Source: Piezodorus guildinii (taxonomy: Eukaryota > Arthropoda > Insecta > Hemiptera > Pentatomidae). Taken from it: DNA of 64,000 bases. A model generated the notes under the pieces. It saw only the letters and a list, made by a program, of their open reading frames with translations, was not told where the DNA came from and did not search any database. The DNA lies in the NCBI GenBank assembly GCA_023052935.1, contig CM041294.1, forward strand, positions 21,538,635 to 21,602,634, in the 5' to 3' direction. Positions 10,953 through 21,922 of this stretch are shown here, in pieces. A program made the translations under genes and the position numbers. Each line of letters starts with the position of its first letter. The first letter of the stretch is position 1.

Positions 10953-11461
10953 CACAGCCATTGAGAAATGGTGTTAGAACTGGAGAATTAAAAAAAATCC
11001 CACGAAATTACCTTTACCCTTCGTCGCAAACCGATGACCTCCTGCACCACTGTATCCTACCCCACTCATACCTGTTGAATAAATCCGATACCACATGACA
11101 AACGTCTTACATGGAATCCTCACACGAGACTAAAACGACAAGAGACTGCCCGTAGATACCGATTACTACAACACTTACTCCACAAACGTTCAAAACTTCC
11201 AGTTCATTACAAAAAGCTCATTTATGTTACCGTCATCAGACCCATCTGGACATATGGAATCGAGCTTTGGGGCTCTACTAATCCATTTAATTCCTCCCGT
11301 ATCCAATCCTTACAATCCAAAATCTTTCGCAAAATCCTAAATGCTCCTTATTTCGTCACAAATAAAATCATCCATAACGACCTTAATATCCCATTTGCAG
11401 ACCTTCCTCGTACCAGATATACCACTTTTAATTCTAAACTCCCAGCCCATTTAACCCATTG
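10953..11461 (+). pseudogene. Jockey RT C-terminal fragment
   Basis: The broken frame gives IEKW, FTLRRKPMTSC, then after a frameshift DKRLTWNPHTRLKRQE and IRPIWTYGIELWGSTN, IQSLQSKIFRKILNAPYF. Homologous to the region downstream of the YADD motif in the intact element at 13.9-16.6 kb. Truncated at both ends: it stops after FNSKLPAHL without a poly-A tail. Confidence 0.8.
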
Positions 11462-12310
11462 ATTTTATTAAATTAAATAGATAAATATATTTTCCATTCA
11501 TGATTATATATAAAGTTTTTATTTTTAAACATACACTATACAATTAAATTTGTGTGAAATTCATGCATTAATTTTTTTTTCTTACAAGATATGATGTCGA
11601 GGTGGCACATTTCAATATAAGAGTCGAATGCACACCCAAGCATTCTTCGAAGGCTTTTGAATGGAGTTCAAATTGGCTTGGGAATAAAAGAGTCCCTGAA
11701 GCCCATAAAAGAGATCATGGGATTACGTACCATAGAATACTGCTGCATACTGCAGATATATGAGGCATAGATTTACATAAAATATTGTATTAGTGATTAT
11801 TGTAAAGTAGTGTTTAAAATATAAATTTAAAAGAAATAAAACATTTAAAACATTATTAAATATGGTTAATAAAACGAATACTAATAGTTACGGTTTTTAA
11901 ATTCACAAGAAAGCTCGAGTGTTGGTCATAGAGAAAAAGCACGAAATAAACGTAACAATGTATTGCTTATCCAACGTTTTAAGCCATATTTTAGGTTTTC
12001 ATACATACGGTATTGAAAGTATTTTTTAATCCTGATGAAACCTACAATGTGGGCCGAAACGTTCACAAAGTTGTGATGGGAGACTATTACATAGTATTAT
12101 TTATTTACTGTTACCCAGATTATCTTTCCGACTGGATTTTGAAAGATATTTAAAAAAAAATTGCCAGAATAAAAACAAATAATTATTTATTATGATAACT
12201 TTTTTAATTTAATTCGAAATTTCTCTTCCTATTGTAGAACTTTGAAAAGTTAAGAAACAAATGAAGGGCTGATTTTTAATGTTGTGTTTAGAATGACTGT
12301 GATTTAAATT
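11462..12310. other. No gene seen apart from the hairpin at 12037
   Basis: AT-rich DNA. It ends at the target duplication of the Jockey element that follows. Confidence 0.5.
12037..12075 (+). other. CTGATGA-hairpin-GAAACGTT motif
   Basis: CCTGATGAAACCTACAATG and TGGGCCGAAACGTTC enclose a 5-bp stem (CCTAC/GTGGG, one G-U pair). The same layout occurs at about 41.1 kb (minus) and in the R4 arms at 50.7 and 51.15 kb. It resembles a hammerhead ribozyme core, but one or two extra bases lie between CTGATGA and the stem, and no cleavage arm was identified. Confidence 0.35.
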
Positions 12311-12659
12311 TTATTTAAGATCGCCATGGTGACCGTGTAGTGATAAGCATGTGCTCTCATTCTCTCTATTATAAATGTGATTTATTCATGTTTATAAACT
12401 GTATTTAAGAGTGACTACTAGCTCAAACGGACAAGTTATTAGTTTAGTTTAAAAAGTTATAGTAAGTTTAAGGATATATAAGTGAGTAACAACTAACAAA
12501 GTGGAAAAAATGTGAAGTGTGCAAGGTTAGTTTTTTTAACCATTAATTTATCTAATTTAATAAGTTTAAAACTTTAAAAACATTGTGTGTCTGTGTAAAT
12601 ATTGTTTCAAAACATTGTTTTTCGTGCGATCTGGTAAGTAAATAGAAACAAAGAGAGCA

Positions 12660-13907
12660 ATGGCGTCTGAAAATGTAACCAATATGGACCTACAAGAGGC
12701 TGGCTCTTCAACTATGCCAGAAGAAAATAACGAGTGGGAGGTGATTACAGGACGAAAAAGACCATCATCGTCAGCAGATCCTAGGCTATACATAAAGAAA
12801 TCAAATACAATAGAAACCAGCAACAGATTTGACCCTCTTTTAAATATGACTGCAGGAGAATCCGAGAAACAATCAAACTCAATAGAAAATAACAAAGTTA
12901 AGCCACCACCTATATTCCTAAAAGGAATACAGAATATCGAAGCATTGATTGCGTTTTTAAAAAAAGAAATAGGTTCTAGTTACTTTACTAAATCAACAGC
13001 CAGAAATTTAATTGTGTACCCAGCTACCCCAGACTCCTACAGAACAGCTGTTCGCTGCTTAAAAAAGGTAAATGCCGACTACCATACGTATCAACTGTCG
13101 GAAGACAAAAACCCAAGAGTAGTTATTAAAGGACTTCACCCATCCACACCAACATCAATAATAAGTGAAGAACTGAAAGCTAAGGGCTATGAAGCTGTAA
13201 ACATTACGAATGCTATCTCAGCCAGAACCAAACTACCACTACAAATGTTCTTTGTCGACATTTCTAAAAATACATTCAATGAAAAAATATTTGAATTAAA
13301 CTACATTTATTATACAAGGATAAAAGTAGAAGAAATTCGAAAAAAGAGGGAAATACCTCAGTGCTTCAGATGCCAGGGATTCGCCCATACAAAAACGTAC
13401 TGTAATCTCCAACCACGCTGCGTACGATGCGGAGAGGCCCATGAAAGCGGTACATGCATCAAAACTAGGGAGACGCCGGCCAAATGCGCTAATTGCGGAG
13501 GGGCACACCCCGCCAATTACAGAGGATGCCAGGCCCTCAAGAACCTGCGAGCTCAGAGGACCCAGAGTTACCACACTACACCGGTGGCTGCCCCACCTCC
13601 TCCGGATCTAGGACATTTTCCAGCCCTGCCGAACGTTCTTCAACATCAACCTTTGGAACCTGTCGGTGTAAACCCCAGAATGGAACGCCCAAACTGCCCT
13701 CGGCCCAACGTGGAAGCTCAGCCTCAGCCGTATCTAAGATCAGGTATGACGGAAGACAGTAGTCAGTTGGTACCACCAGCTGGCTCTGAGCCTTATTTAC
13801 AATCCAATATACTAAATAATTTAAATGCCCTCATTCAGCCCCTTTACAGCCTAATTAGCCAAATAACGCACTTAACACAAGCATTAGCAGTAACTTATGG
13901 ACATTAG
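12660..13907 (+). CDS. Jockey family A ORF1 (gag-like zinc-knuckle protein)
   Basis: 415 residues; the nucleic-acid-binding protein that packages element RNA into the retrotransposition complex. The N-terminal 90 residues are polar and low in complexity. Residues about 82-225 match the domain typical of Jockey gags that precedes the zinc knuckles (PPPIFLKGI, then YHTYQL and VVIKGLHPSTPT). Three zinc knuckles follow at about 235-285: CFRCQGFAHTKTYC (CX2CX4HX4C), CVRCGEAHESGTC and CANCGGAHPANYRGC. A proline-rich tail ends the protein. The first ATG of the open frame is used as start. The stop overlaps the ORF2 start by 11 nt (ATGGACATTAG). No frameshift or stop inside. Confidence 0.92.
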   Translation: MASENVTNMDLQEAGSSTMPEENNEWEVITGRKRPSSSADPRLYIKKSNTIETSNRFDPLLNMTAGESEKQSNSIENNKVKPPPIFLKGIQNIEALIAFLKKEIGSSYFTKSTARNLIVYPATPDSYRTAVRCLKKVNADYHTYQLSEDKNPRVVIKGLHPSTPTSIISEELKAKGYEAVNITNAISARTKLPLQMFFVDISKNTFNEKIFELNYIYYTRIKVEEIRKKREIPQCFRCQGFAHTKTYCNLQPRCVRCGEAHESGTCIKTRETPAKCANCGGAHPANYRGCQALKNLRAQRTQSYHTTPVAAPPPPDLGHFPALPNVLQHQPLEPVGVNPRMERPNCPRPNVEAQPQPYLRSGMTEDSSQLVPPAGSEPYLQSNILNNLNALIQPLYSLISQITHLTQALAVTYGH

Positions 13908-16557
13908 TTCTTTAACTGTTGGCTCCCTGTCAATCCTCCTTTGGAATACTAACGGACTACTTCGACATAAGACTGAACTGGAAATTTATCTTCATCAAAA
14001 ACGTATCGACATTGTACTTTTGACAGAAACTCATCTCACATCACGCAACAAACTTTCTATACCTAATTATCATTTATACAGAACAGACCATCCCGACAAT
14101 ACTGCACACGGAAGGACAGCTATATTAATAAAATCGACCCTAAAACATTACCCTATACACGTAGACTCAACGGCTCAGATACAAATAACAGGAATACAGT
14201 TACAGACTAAATACAAAAACATAACACTAGCTTCTATTTACTGCCCTCCTAAATATATCATTACCGACCAAATGTTTATTGAACTATTTAACTCCTTTGG
14301 TAGAACATTCCTGGCAGGAGGTGACTTCAATGCAAAAAACAAAGCTTGGGGTTCTCGTTTGTGCACACCAAGGGGCAGAAAACTCAAATCTGCTATTGAC
14401 CACTTATCATTGAACGTATTTTCACCTGACAAACCGACTTACTTACCAAATTCTTGTCACAAAAAACCTGACGTACTTGACATATTTGTAGCCAAAGATT
14501 TAACGACTCTACCGATTACAGTTACAACTGAAACAGACCTTGGCTCAGATCATTTACCGGTGAACCTGATGTTGGGGGTGGAGAAATTCTTTGCGGAAAG
14601 AAGACAGTCGCTTATCTACGGAATCGTGGATTGGGATCTATTCAATAAGCATATTAATGCCCAGCTTACTGTCCCTAAAGCACTAAAAACTGAAAAAGAC
14701 TTAGAAGATGCTGTTGAACTCTTCACTTCAACCGTTCAAGAAGCTGCATGGTCCTCACAACAAAAAAAAAGAAGGCCAGGAATAACTTCGCCATCCTACC
14801 CTCAATATATCAGGGACCTAATCCGAGCCAAGAGACGATCACGGAAACAATGGCAAACTAACACACTTCCTTCAGACAGACGAATCTTCAACAAACTTAA
14901 CAATGAACTTAAAACAGAAATACGAAAATTCAAACAAACTAACTTTGACAAATATCTGGAAAACCTGACAACCGACGACAACAGCCTTTGGCGACATACC
15001 AAACGAATTCTGAAACATCGAGAAGTTTCTGCCCCATTGAGAAACGATGATGGTTCTTGGGCCGTGTCGGATAAAGACAAATCTGAAATCTTCGTTGACT
15101 ATCTTTCAAGTGTTTTTCAACCTCACACAGACTTAACCGACATACAACACGAAAATTATGTACAGAAATTCTTGGACTCTCATCTTCCCATGTCTCTTCC
15201 ACCGAAATCCTTTACTCCTTCCGAGGTATCTAGACAGATTATGAAAATGCCGAAAAGAAAGACTCCTGGTTACGACCTTATCACTGCTGAGGTGCTTCAA
15301 AAAATCCCCAGAAAAGCTTTAGTATTTCTTACTACATTATACAATGCTATACTCAGGACGACCAAATTCCCCATTCAATGGAAATATTCTACGATTTCAA
15401 TGATACAAAAACCTAACAAAGACAAATACCGACCTGATTCCTACAGACCAATTAGCCTTCTTCCAGTATGCTCAAAAATATTTGAAAAATTATTGTACGG
15501 ACGCATTATTAACATACTGACTGACCACAACATATTACCAGACCATCAATTTGGATTTCGCTCTTTTCACTCCACAACACAACAGCTACACAGAGTAACG
15601 GACTTTATTTCCACTGCACTTGAACTAAAACAATACGCTTCTGGGGCATTTTTGGATGTTACTCAAGCTTTTGATAGGGTGTGGCACCAGGGTCTTCTTT
15701 TTAAACTAAAACCCATACTTACAAGCACTTATTATCTAGTTTTACAATCTTTTCTCTATGACCGCTTCTTTTCTGTCCGACAGGGTTCCGAGACCTCATC
15801 AGTCAAGCCAGTCTCTGCAGGAGTTCCCCAAGGTTCTATCCTGGCCCCACTTCTGTACTTAATATACACATATGACTTACCGACAAACGAAAACATCCTA
15901 ACTGCGACATATGCCGACGACACTGCAATTATTACTAAAAATACAGACCCTACACAGGCCAGTATGACTTTACAACATCACTTAGACAATGTGCAAAACT
16001 GGTGTAGGAAATGGAAATTAAAGATTAACCACGACAAATCACTACATGTTACATTTACACTTAGACATGGAACCTGCCCTCCAGTTTACATAGACAATCA
16101 CCAGATACCAAAATCAAACACAGTAACGTACTTAGGACTTATTTTTGACAAAAGGTTGACATGGGGCCCACACGTCAAGACTAAACGTAAAACTCTAAAT
16201 TTTCGACTGAGACTATTGTATTCGATACTTCATAGACATTCTAAATTACCAATCAGACAGAAACTTGACGTATACACTTATTTATTAAAACCAATATGGA
16301 CTTACGCTTGCCAAATATACGGACCTGCTAAAAAGACACACATACGAAAAATACAAACATTTCAATCGCAATTTTTAAGACTGGCTTCGAACTCACCACT
16401 ATATGTTTCAAACGATACTCTTCATACTGACTTACGTATTCCTACTACAACAAACCACATTCGATCGACCGACAAACGATTTCACGACAAACTAAATGGA
16501 CACATAAACAAACTTGTGCAAAACTACAACCGACATACCATCCATAACTCGGCGTAG
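13897..16557 (+). CDS. Jockey family A ORF2: endonuclease/reverse transcriptase
   Basis: 886 residues; nicks target DNA and copies the element RNA onto the cut end (target-primed reverse transcription). An APE-type endonuclease fills residues about 8-225: TETHL (~43), YCPPK, GGDFNAK (~141), PDVLDIF and GSDHLPV (~215). The reverse transcriptase shows KTPGYDLI, YRPISLLPV (~515), FLDVTQAFDRVW (~583), GVPQGSILAPLLY (~641) and TYADDTAI (~670) with the catalytic Asp pair. There is no RNase H domain, as usual for Jockey. All key residues seen are present and the frame is intact. The start codon is shared with the end of ORF1, suggesting translation by termination-reinitiation. Confidence 0.95.
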   Translation: MDISSLTVGSLSILLWNTNGLLRHKTELEIYLHQKRIDIVLLTETHLTSRNKLSIPNYHLYRTDHPDNTAHGRTAILIKSTLKHYPIHVDSTAQIQITGIQLQTKYKNITLASIYCPPKYIITDQMFIELFNSFGRTFLAGGDFNAKNKAWGSRLCTPRGRKLKSAIDHLSLNVFSPDKPTYLPNSCHKKPDVLDIFVAKDLTTLPITVTTETDLGSDHLPVNLMLGVEKFFAERRQSLIYGIVDWDLFNKHINAQLTVPKALKTEKDLEDAVELFTSTVQEAAWSSQQKKRRPGITSPSYPQYIRDLIRAKRRSRKQWQTNTLPSDRRIFNKLNNELKTEIRKFKQTNFDKYLENLTTDDNSLWRHTKRILKHREVSAPLRNDDGSWAVSDKDKSEIFVDYLSSVFQPHTDLTDIQHENYVQKFLDSHLPMSLPPKSFTPSEVSRQIMKMPKRKTPGYDLITAEVLQKIPRKALVFLTTLYNAILRTTKFPIQWKYSTISMIQKPNKDKYRPDSYRPISLLPVCSKIFEKLLYGRIINILTDHNILPDHQFGFRSFHSTTQQLHRVTDFISTALELKQYASGAFLDVTQAFDRVWHQGLLFKLKPILTSTYYLVLQSFLYDRFFSVRQGSETSSVKPVSAGVPQGSILAPLLYLIYTYDLPTNENILTATYADDTAIITKNTDPTQASMTLQHHLDNVQNWCRKWKLKINHDKSLHVTFTLRHGTCPPVYIDNHQIPKSNTVTYLGLIFDKRLTWGPHVKTKRKTLNFRLRLLYSILHRHSKLPIRQKLDVYTYLLKPIWTYACQIYGPAKKTHIRKIQTFQSQFLRLASNSPLYVSNDTLHTDLRIPTTTNHIRSTDKRFHDKLNGHINKLVQNYNRHTIHNSA

Positions 16558-16823
16558 GCTGAAAAGGAGTTGGATGAGGGATCTCCTGACCTAAAAATAT
16601 AGTTCTGCTTAATGTCAGGAGGATGCACCACTGGGTGCTGTCTCCCTCATGCCTAACCACGCCATGTTTACTTAGATTTTAGCACATTTGCTGATTGTAA
16701 TTTTTTTTACAGGTGTAAATAAAATATTAAGCGAAAAAAAAAAAAAAAAAAAAAATTATTTAAGGCTTCACTTCATTGTATGGTTTATTACATTAGTTCA
16801 TGGATTGTTGTAATTTTAATTTT

Positions 16824-18191
16824 ACTTTCACTTACTATATATAGTAAGGGAAAGTATTGCGATCATGAAAATTTTCGAATTCCAGTTTTCAACGGAAATA
16901 CACATTTTAGGGTCCCCTAAGTCCAAATAACCAAGTCCCGCAAAAAGTGTGTGTGTAGTAACTCTCGGGCAGAAACGGTAAGTTCTATGAAACAGAAATT
17001 TCATATTTCAGACAAATATACACCCGAGACGTTACAAAACCTTTTTCATCGAAATGAGCTTCATCGAAAGCAAAACCAGAAGAGCTACTTTATACCATGC
17101 ATTTTACACCTTTGTTCGATTTTCTCCAAAACGGTTCCGACGATTTTGATTAAACTCGCTCTATCGGTGTAAGATTTAATGGACTTTAATATCATGTAGT
17201 TTTGATTCTAGTTAAAATGGTCTGATAGGGCTTAAATACCGATATTTTTAATTTTCTTTCTCTAAAGTACCTTTAATTTTGTAGTTTCGAAAAAAAATTA
17301 CTATATCATCTTCTTAGCATTGATAAAAAGTGGCTTAGTATAAATTTTTAACGAATTTGATAATTAACCAAAGTAGTTTGTTAATATATAGATGTATAAT
17401 ATATCGTTGGATATCTAATGATTTTAGAAAATATATTATCTTTCTTACAATGTTTTAAAAGGTAATGTAAAGTGACGAATAGGGCGTAAAATTATTAATG
17501 ATTATTATACATTACAATTTAATATTGTTATATTATTTAATCTAAATCATATTATTCCAACGAAACTGAATAAACTTTTTATTTAAATAAGATTTGCGAA
17601 TTTCCGTCATTTTTTCAATTTTAAACAAACAAAGAAAAATACTTAATATTTGTACCAGCAAAAAAAAAATAAAAAAATATATTAATATCATGTAGTTTTC
17701 ATTCTGGTTAAAATGGTCTGACAGGGCTTAAATGCCGATATTTTAAATTTTCCCTTTCTAAAGTACCTTTAATTTTGTAGATTATATAAAAATACCGATA
17801 TTATCTTGTTAGCATTGATAAATAACAGATAAATATGTAAGTTGTGCGAATTTGAAAAACAGCCAAAGGAGAAAACTGAAAAAATATACTTTTAATGAAT
17901 TTTTTTGTTTTTGAACATGAGAACAGTAATATACATGTATGATATACCGTTTGAAAGCTAAAGATTTTAGAAAAAATATTATCTTATACACAAGCTTTTA
18001 AAAGTTAGTAAAGAGTGATGAAAAGCCGATAAAAATAATTGATTATTTTAGATAAAAATATAATAGGTTTTTTAATAAAAACACATGATTCTGTAGAAAT
18101 TCCATTAAACTAATTATTTAATAGTTTCACTCATATTTGAAAATTCTCTAATCGATTTCAAAAACGAAGGTCGTGTGTTGCCCGCACCAGC
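16824..18191 (-). repeat. R3 copy with internal duplication
   Basis: Minus-strand copy of the R3 family. At 18191 it begins CTGGTGCGGGCAACACACGAC, and it ends with the palindrome near CTTACTATATATAGTAAG and ACTTTCACTTAC (plus strand 16824-16847). At 1368 bp it is longer than the ~900-bp standard copies because a block is present twice: 17185-17340 and 17680-17828 both carry TTAATATCATGTAGTTTT, AAAATGGTCTGA and AAAGTACCTTTAATTTTGTAG. More diverged than the copies at 48 and 53 kb. Confidence 0.8.
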
Positions 18192-18865
18192 TTTTTTATT
18201 TTATGGTGAACTAATGAAGCTTATAGATGTCTATGTTCCATCAATTGTAAATATTACCTTTGCACTTTTAATTGCAATACTTATACCAAGGTTATTATTT
18301 ATTCTCTTCGATATTACACAATAAAATAAATATATACATATATATTAAATAATTTATGTACCATGAAAAAACAAAAACAACAATATTGCAGTTAGTTATA
18401 AAATTATAGCATCTCATACTAGGTATAACTACGTATGCCATGAAAACGTCGAATAAAAAATGCTATACCTAACAGTTCCTTTATCAGAGTTACATTTTCT
18501 CTAAATCTGATATATACTTGAAGTATTATATTAGTTTACTGAATATCTTCGCCAGGATATCAAATATTAGCTATTAATATTTAATGGAAATTCATCAAAA
18601 TTTTGAAATAATACTAACGACACAACAGCTTGTGTGCATTTGATGCTGACGTTGACTAATATCATTGACTGCCAAGATTAATTACCTCCATTTAATTTTA
18701 TTTTGGAGTCGAACGAGTAGGTGGAGTAGCAATTTTTACGCAGTTATTCAATTCGCAAGCTCAGTTTTAATATAAAGAATGGAAGAATGATTTTTTGCAT
18801 AATTTCAAAATATATCTTATTTTATTCGATATTTACTATTATACCGTTTTAGTAATTTGTTATCC
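18192..18865. other. No gene seen
   Basis: AT-rich DNA without recognisable coding or repeat signals. Confidence 0.5.
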
Positions 18866-19480
18866 CACCAGATAACCTTTACCCTTCATCGTAAACCAAT
18901 GACTTCCTGCCCTACAGTATCCTTTAATGACACACTAAGAATGACAGGGGCTAGCTGTTGAACAGATTCGATACCTTGATAAACGTTTAACTTGGAATCT
19001 CCATATAAGACTGAAATGACAAGAAACGGTTCGACGTTTTCGACTACTTCAACACTTACTGGACAACCGCTCCAACTTTCTCCTTTATAAAAAAAAAGAC
19101 TTATTTATATGACCATCATCAGACCGATATGGACTTACTAAACCATCGAATTCCTCTCGTATCAAATCCTTGCAATCTAAAATCCTCAATGCTCCTTATT
19201 TCGTTACAAATAAACTCATCCATAAAGACCTTAATATTCCATATGTCGCTGACTTAGCCCGAACCACGTACCATTCCTTCCATGACAAACTCCATTCCTA
19301 CTACAATCCATTAGTTTCAATCCTTGCTTCCTCATTGATCCCTGATAATCCTCCGAGGCGTCTGAAAAGAAGATAGCCACGAGATCTTCTAGTTTAGAAT
19401 ATGTTTATAGTGCTGCCACTTTGTAGTGTCTCTACATGTATTTCATGACAGTTTTCTATATGACCATCACATTTACTTGA
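18866..19480 (+). pseudogene. Jockey RT C-terminal fragment
   Basis: Frameshifted remnant of the region after the RT domain: LTLHRKPMTSCPTV-like text, then SLQSKILNAPYFVTNKLIHKDLN, HDKLHSYYNPLVS and PPRRLKRR at the C-terminus. A deletion removes the WTYGIELWGS block. Same lineage as the array source at 8.3 kb. No poly-A tail is visible at its end. Confidence 0.75.
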
Positions 19481-19801
19481 TGTATTTTTTTAAAATACAG
19501 TTGTAGATATCTATAAATATGTTTAAAAAAAAGTAATTTGTTATTGATATATTTGTCTGTAATATAGAATCACTAGATTTTTTCTGTCATATAGAGATTT
19601 CTCCTTGGTTTTCATTTTCTTATACGCAAGTTATTGACATGCTTTCCTCACACGTGTTCAATATAAAGAAGGGTTGTTATGATATAGAATGAGAGGAAAA
19701 CAGAAGAAATATTTATATTGTTCAAGATTCATTTCCTATAAAGTGACGCCAGCAAAAGTTTCTTTGTAGACCGGTTCCTGTAAAAACCTTATAGATATAG
19801 A

Positions 19802-19826
19802 TTTTTTTTTTTTTTTTTTTTTTTTT
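19802..19826. repeat. T25 homopolymer
   Basis: Uninterrupted run of about 25 T, possibly the tail of a minus-strand retroposon. The sequence on either side is not recognised. Confidence 0.7.
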
Positions 19827-19943
19827 AACATCTGATGTAATATGATAATGTTAAACTTAAGAAAGAAACTAAAAAAATGCAAATACTCATTGAAGGTAAT
19901 AAGATAAGAAATACGTTTTTTTTTTTTTAATCAAATAAAGAAT

Positions 19944-20085
19944 TAGAAAGAATAAAGAATATAAAGAATAAAGAATAGATATAAAGAATAGAATAATAAA
20001 GAATATAAATATAATAAAGAGAAGTAGAAGTATAATAAAGAGAAGAAGAAATATGATAATAAAGAATAGAAAGAATAAAGAATTA
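19944..20085 (+). repeat. AAAGAAT-type purine-rich array between TSD copies
   Basis: About 140 bp built from variants of AATAAAGAAT. It lies between the left target duplication (AATCAAATAAAGAAT, 19929-19943) and the recognisable LINE sequence. The array words match the duplicated target itself, so they look like slippage products made from it. Confidence 0.7.
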
Positions 20086-20461
20086 GGTTTTCGAAAATAA
20101 GGTATTGCGTAAAATATTTGGTCCAAAGAGAGATGAGGCCACTGGGGAGTTTAGAAGGTTGCACAACGCGGAATTGCGGAACTTGCATTCTGTGAATATA
20201 ATTGAGCTGATTGCATCGCGGAGACTCAAATGGGCGAGTAAAGTTGTTGGGCTCGATGACGAGCGGATTCCGAGAAAGTTGGTATTTGCTGATCCGACTG
20301 GTACGCGTCCGAAAGGTAGGCCGAAGCGGAGATGGGAGGATTGCGTTAAGGCTGATCTCGGGGGCTTAGGCTTGAATGGTGAACATTGGACGAGTCTGTG
20401 TAGGCGGAATTTGGTGGTATCGGCATCGAACGTATGGGTTCGCTAAGCCTATTATTATTAT
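20086..20461 (+). pseudogene. LINE C-terminal tail (family L1), 5'-truncated
   Basis: Open frame to the stop at 20444-20446. It encodes the C-terminus of a LINE protein: IFGPKRDEATGEFRRLHNAEL, SRRLKWASKVVGL, RKLVFADPTGTRPKGRPKRRW and EDCVKADLGGLGL. The element ends in a (TTA)n tail. It is flanked by a 15-bp target duplication AATCAAATAAAGAAT at 19929-19943 and 20462-20476. Only the end of the pol protein is present, so it cannot move. A shorter copy is at 21905-22074 and RT-domain sequence of the same family at 23.3-23.9 kb. Confidence 0.8.
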
Positions 20462-20476
20462 AATCAAATAAAGAAT

Positions 20477-20980
20477 ATGTGATAATATGAACGAATATAT
20501 GCTGAAACCATGGTTTCATGGTCATGACCCTTTTTGAAATAACGGAAATGAAACCATGATTCTTTCTTTGATTTGATTTTGCATCCAACATCTTTTAAAT
20601 CTTCTCCTCTGATTCATGGGCAGGTTGTAGAGATAGCTCTGATAAGTGCGCTGGCATGTCCTTGTAAATTATTATGGAATCGTAGATAAAAGTCCTTATG
20701 TGTTCGTCTATCTTGGTAAGTGTATGTAGAGTTTTGTTAGTAACGAACTAAGGTGCATTAGTTATGAGTAGTAAAATTTTGGATTGAAAAACTTTGAAGT
20801 GAGTCTTTTTTGCTATGCCGTGGGTTTGTGAGGAGTATGTCTGTGTGGGTTTGAGTAAGCAGTTTTATATATTTAGTTTCCATTTCATTTTTAATTTGGA
20901 AGATTTGGAGAAAAGTGAATGGAGTAGTTTAAGGCGTATGTTGAGGATCTTCCGAGTCATTAATAGGCGAATTATAATTT
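20477..20980. other. No gene seen
   Basis: No recognisable features. Confidence 0.5.
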
Positions 20981-20993
20981 AAATATGCAGTGT

Positions 20994-21455
20994 TTTTTAA
21001 CTTGGAACCCACATACTAGACTTTAACGACAAGAACTTAATCGACGATTTGGCCAATTATACAGACTACTGAACAGAAATTCTAAACTATCCATAGAAAA
21101 CAAACTGCTAATATACAAGACAGTACTGAAACCTGTGAAATCTGTGGGGGACAGCCATACATCAAAGTCATTTAATCCTTCCAATCCTCTTGTAACATGT
21201 ATATTGGAGTTGTAGCATTGTCTAGATTCTCCACTGACGTGCTTTATGCTTGAGGATTGTATATATTTACGAGTGACTTTTGTAAATATTCTTATTGATT
21301 CTTTTTTGTATATTGTATTATTATTTTATAAATTTATTGTTTGGTATATATTATGTGAATGTAGTATGAATGTTGTGCATTATCACTATTAAAAATGTCC
21401 CAATAAGGACAGACTGTAATATTACTCAATAAAAATTGTTTCAAACAATAAAAAA
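20994..21455 (+). pseudogene. 5'-truncated Jockey (family B-like) with TSD
   Basis: Starts LTWNPHTRL-like, runs through LNRRFGQLYRLLNRNSKLSIENKLLIYKTVLKP, then a deletion and a 3' UTR ending AATAAAAATTGTTTC and a short A tail. Flanked by AAATATGCAGTGT (20981-20993) and AAATATGCATTGT (21456-21468), a 13-bp target duplication with one mismatch. Most of this fragment is also present in the duplicate at 27.95-28.36 kb. Confidence 0.8.
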
Positions 21456-21922
21456 AAATATGCATTGTACTAATTACTAAAGATAAAGACAATATCTGGA
21501 GTGATTTAGCGCGAATCATCTGAACGGTAGGATTTCCTGGTCTTTACGAAACACCCCAATAATCTATTTTGAGTAGGAAAGTAGGAAATAGCACCTGTAT
21601 CTACCTCAGCGTCGTTAGTTACCGCAGATTCTCCTAGCTGGTACTTTCCACGTGAGTTATGTTGGTCCTTCTTCGCAAAAGGGATAAGTGGTTTCGGTCA
21701 CGCAATAGCTTCATCACTCAGATAAGGAGCTGTTAATTTAGCGACGAGTGCAATGGAACCACTTGCGAAAATAAAATTAATTAATAAGGAGTATTTATAA
21801 ATTTATATTTGTCATTTTCAGTAGACAATACATTAAAAGAGTGATGATTCTAAAATTTCAAACAAGACGCTGCGATCAATTTATCTAGTGCTACTTGCAC
21901 TTAATAATAATAATAGGCTTAC
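21057..21922 (+). repeat. Duplicated segment, copy 1 (866 bp)
   Basis: Matches 27949-28814 base for base at a constant offset of 6892, with no indel and only about eight substitutions noticed (for example GTAACATG/GTAAAATG, AACGGTAGG/AACGGGAGG, CTTGCACTT/CTTGTACTT). It contains the Jockey tail, about 450 bp of unassigned sequence and the start of the minus-strand L1 insertion. Confidence 0.93.

Larger units (their letters stand above)
12320..16755 (+). mobile_element. Full-length Jockey-clade LINE, family A
   Basis: A complete non-LTR retrotransposon. The 9-bp target duplication TTATTTAAG lies at 12311-12319 and 16756-16764. The parts are a 5' UTR of about 340 bp (starting ATCGCCATGG), ORF1 (12660-13907), ORF2 (13897-16557), a 3' UTR of about 175 bp, and a tail of 22 A (16734-16755). 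Both ORFs are open and the ends are exact, so the insertion is young and possibly retrotransposition-competent. Jockey-clade elements use an internal pol II promoter at the 5' end; I cannot point to its elements here. A second, frameshifted copy of the family lies at 61.65-64.0 kb. Confidence 0.93.

Noticed and set aside
20105..20446. Stand-alone 113-residue host protein
   Set aside because: The sequence is the C-terminal tail of a LINE pol protein, bounded by a TSD and a (TTA)n tail, with another truncated copy 1.5 kb away.
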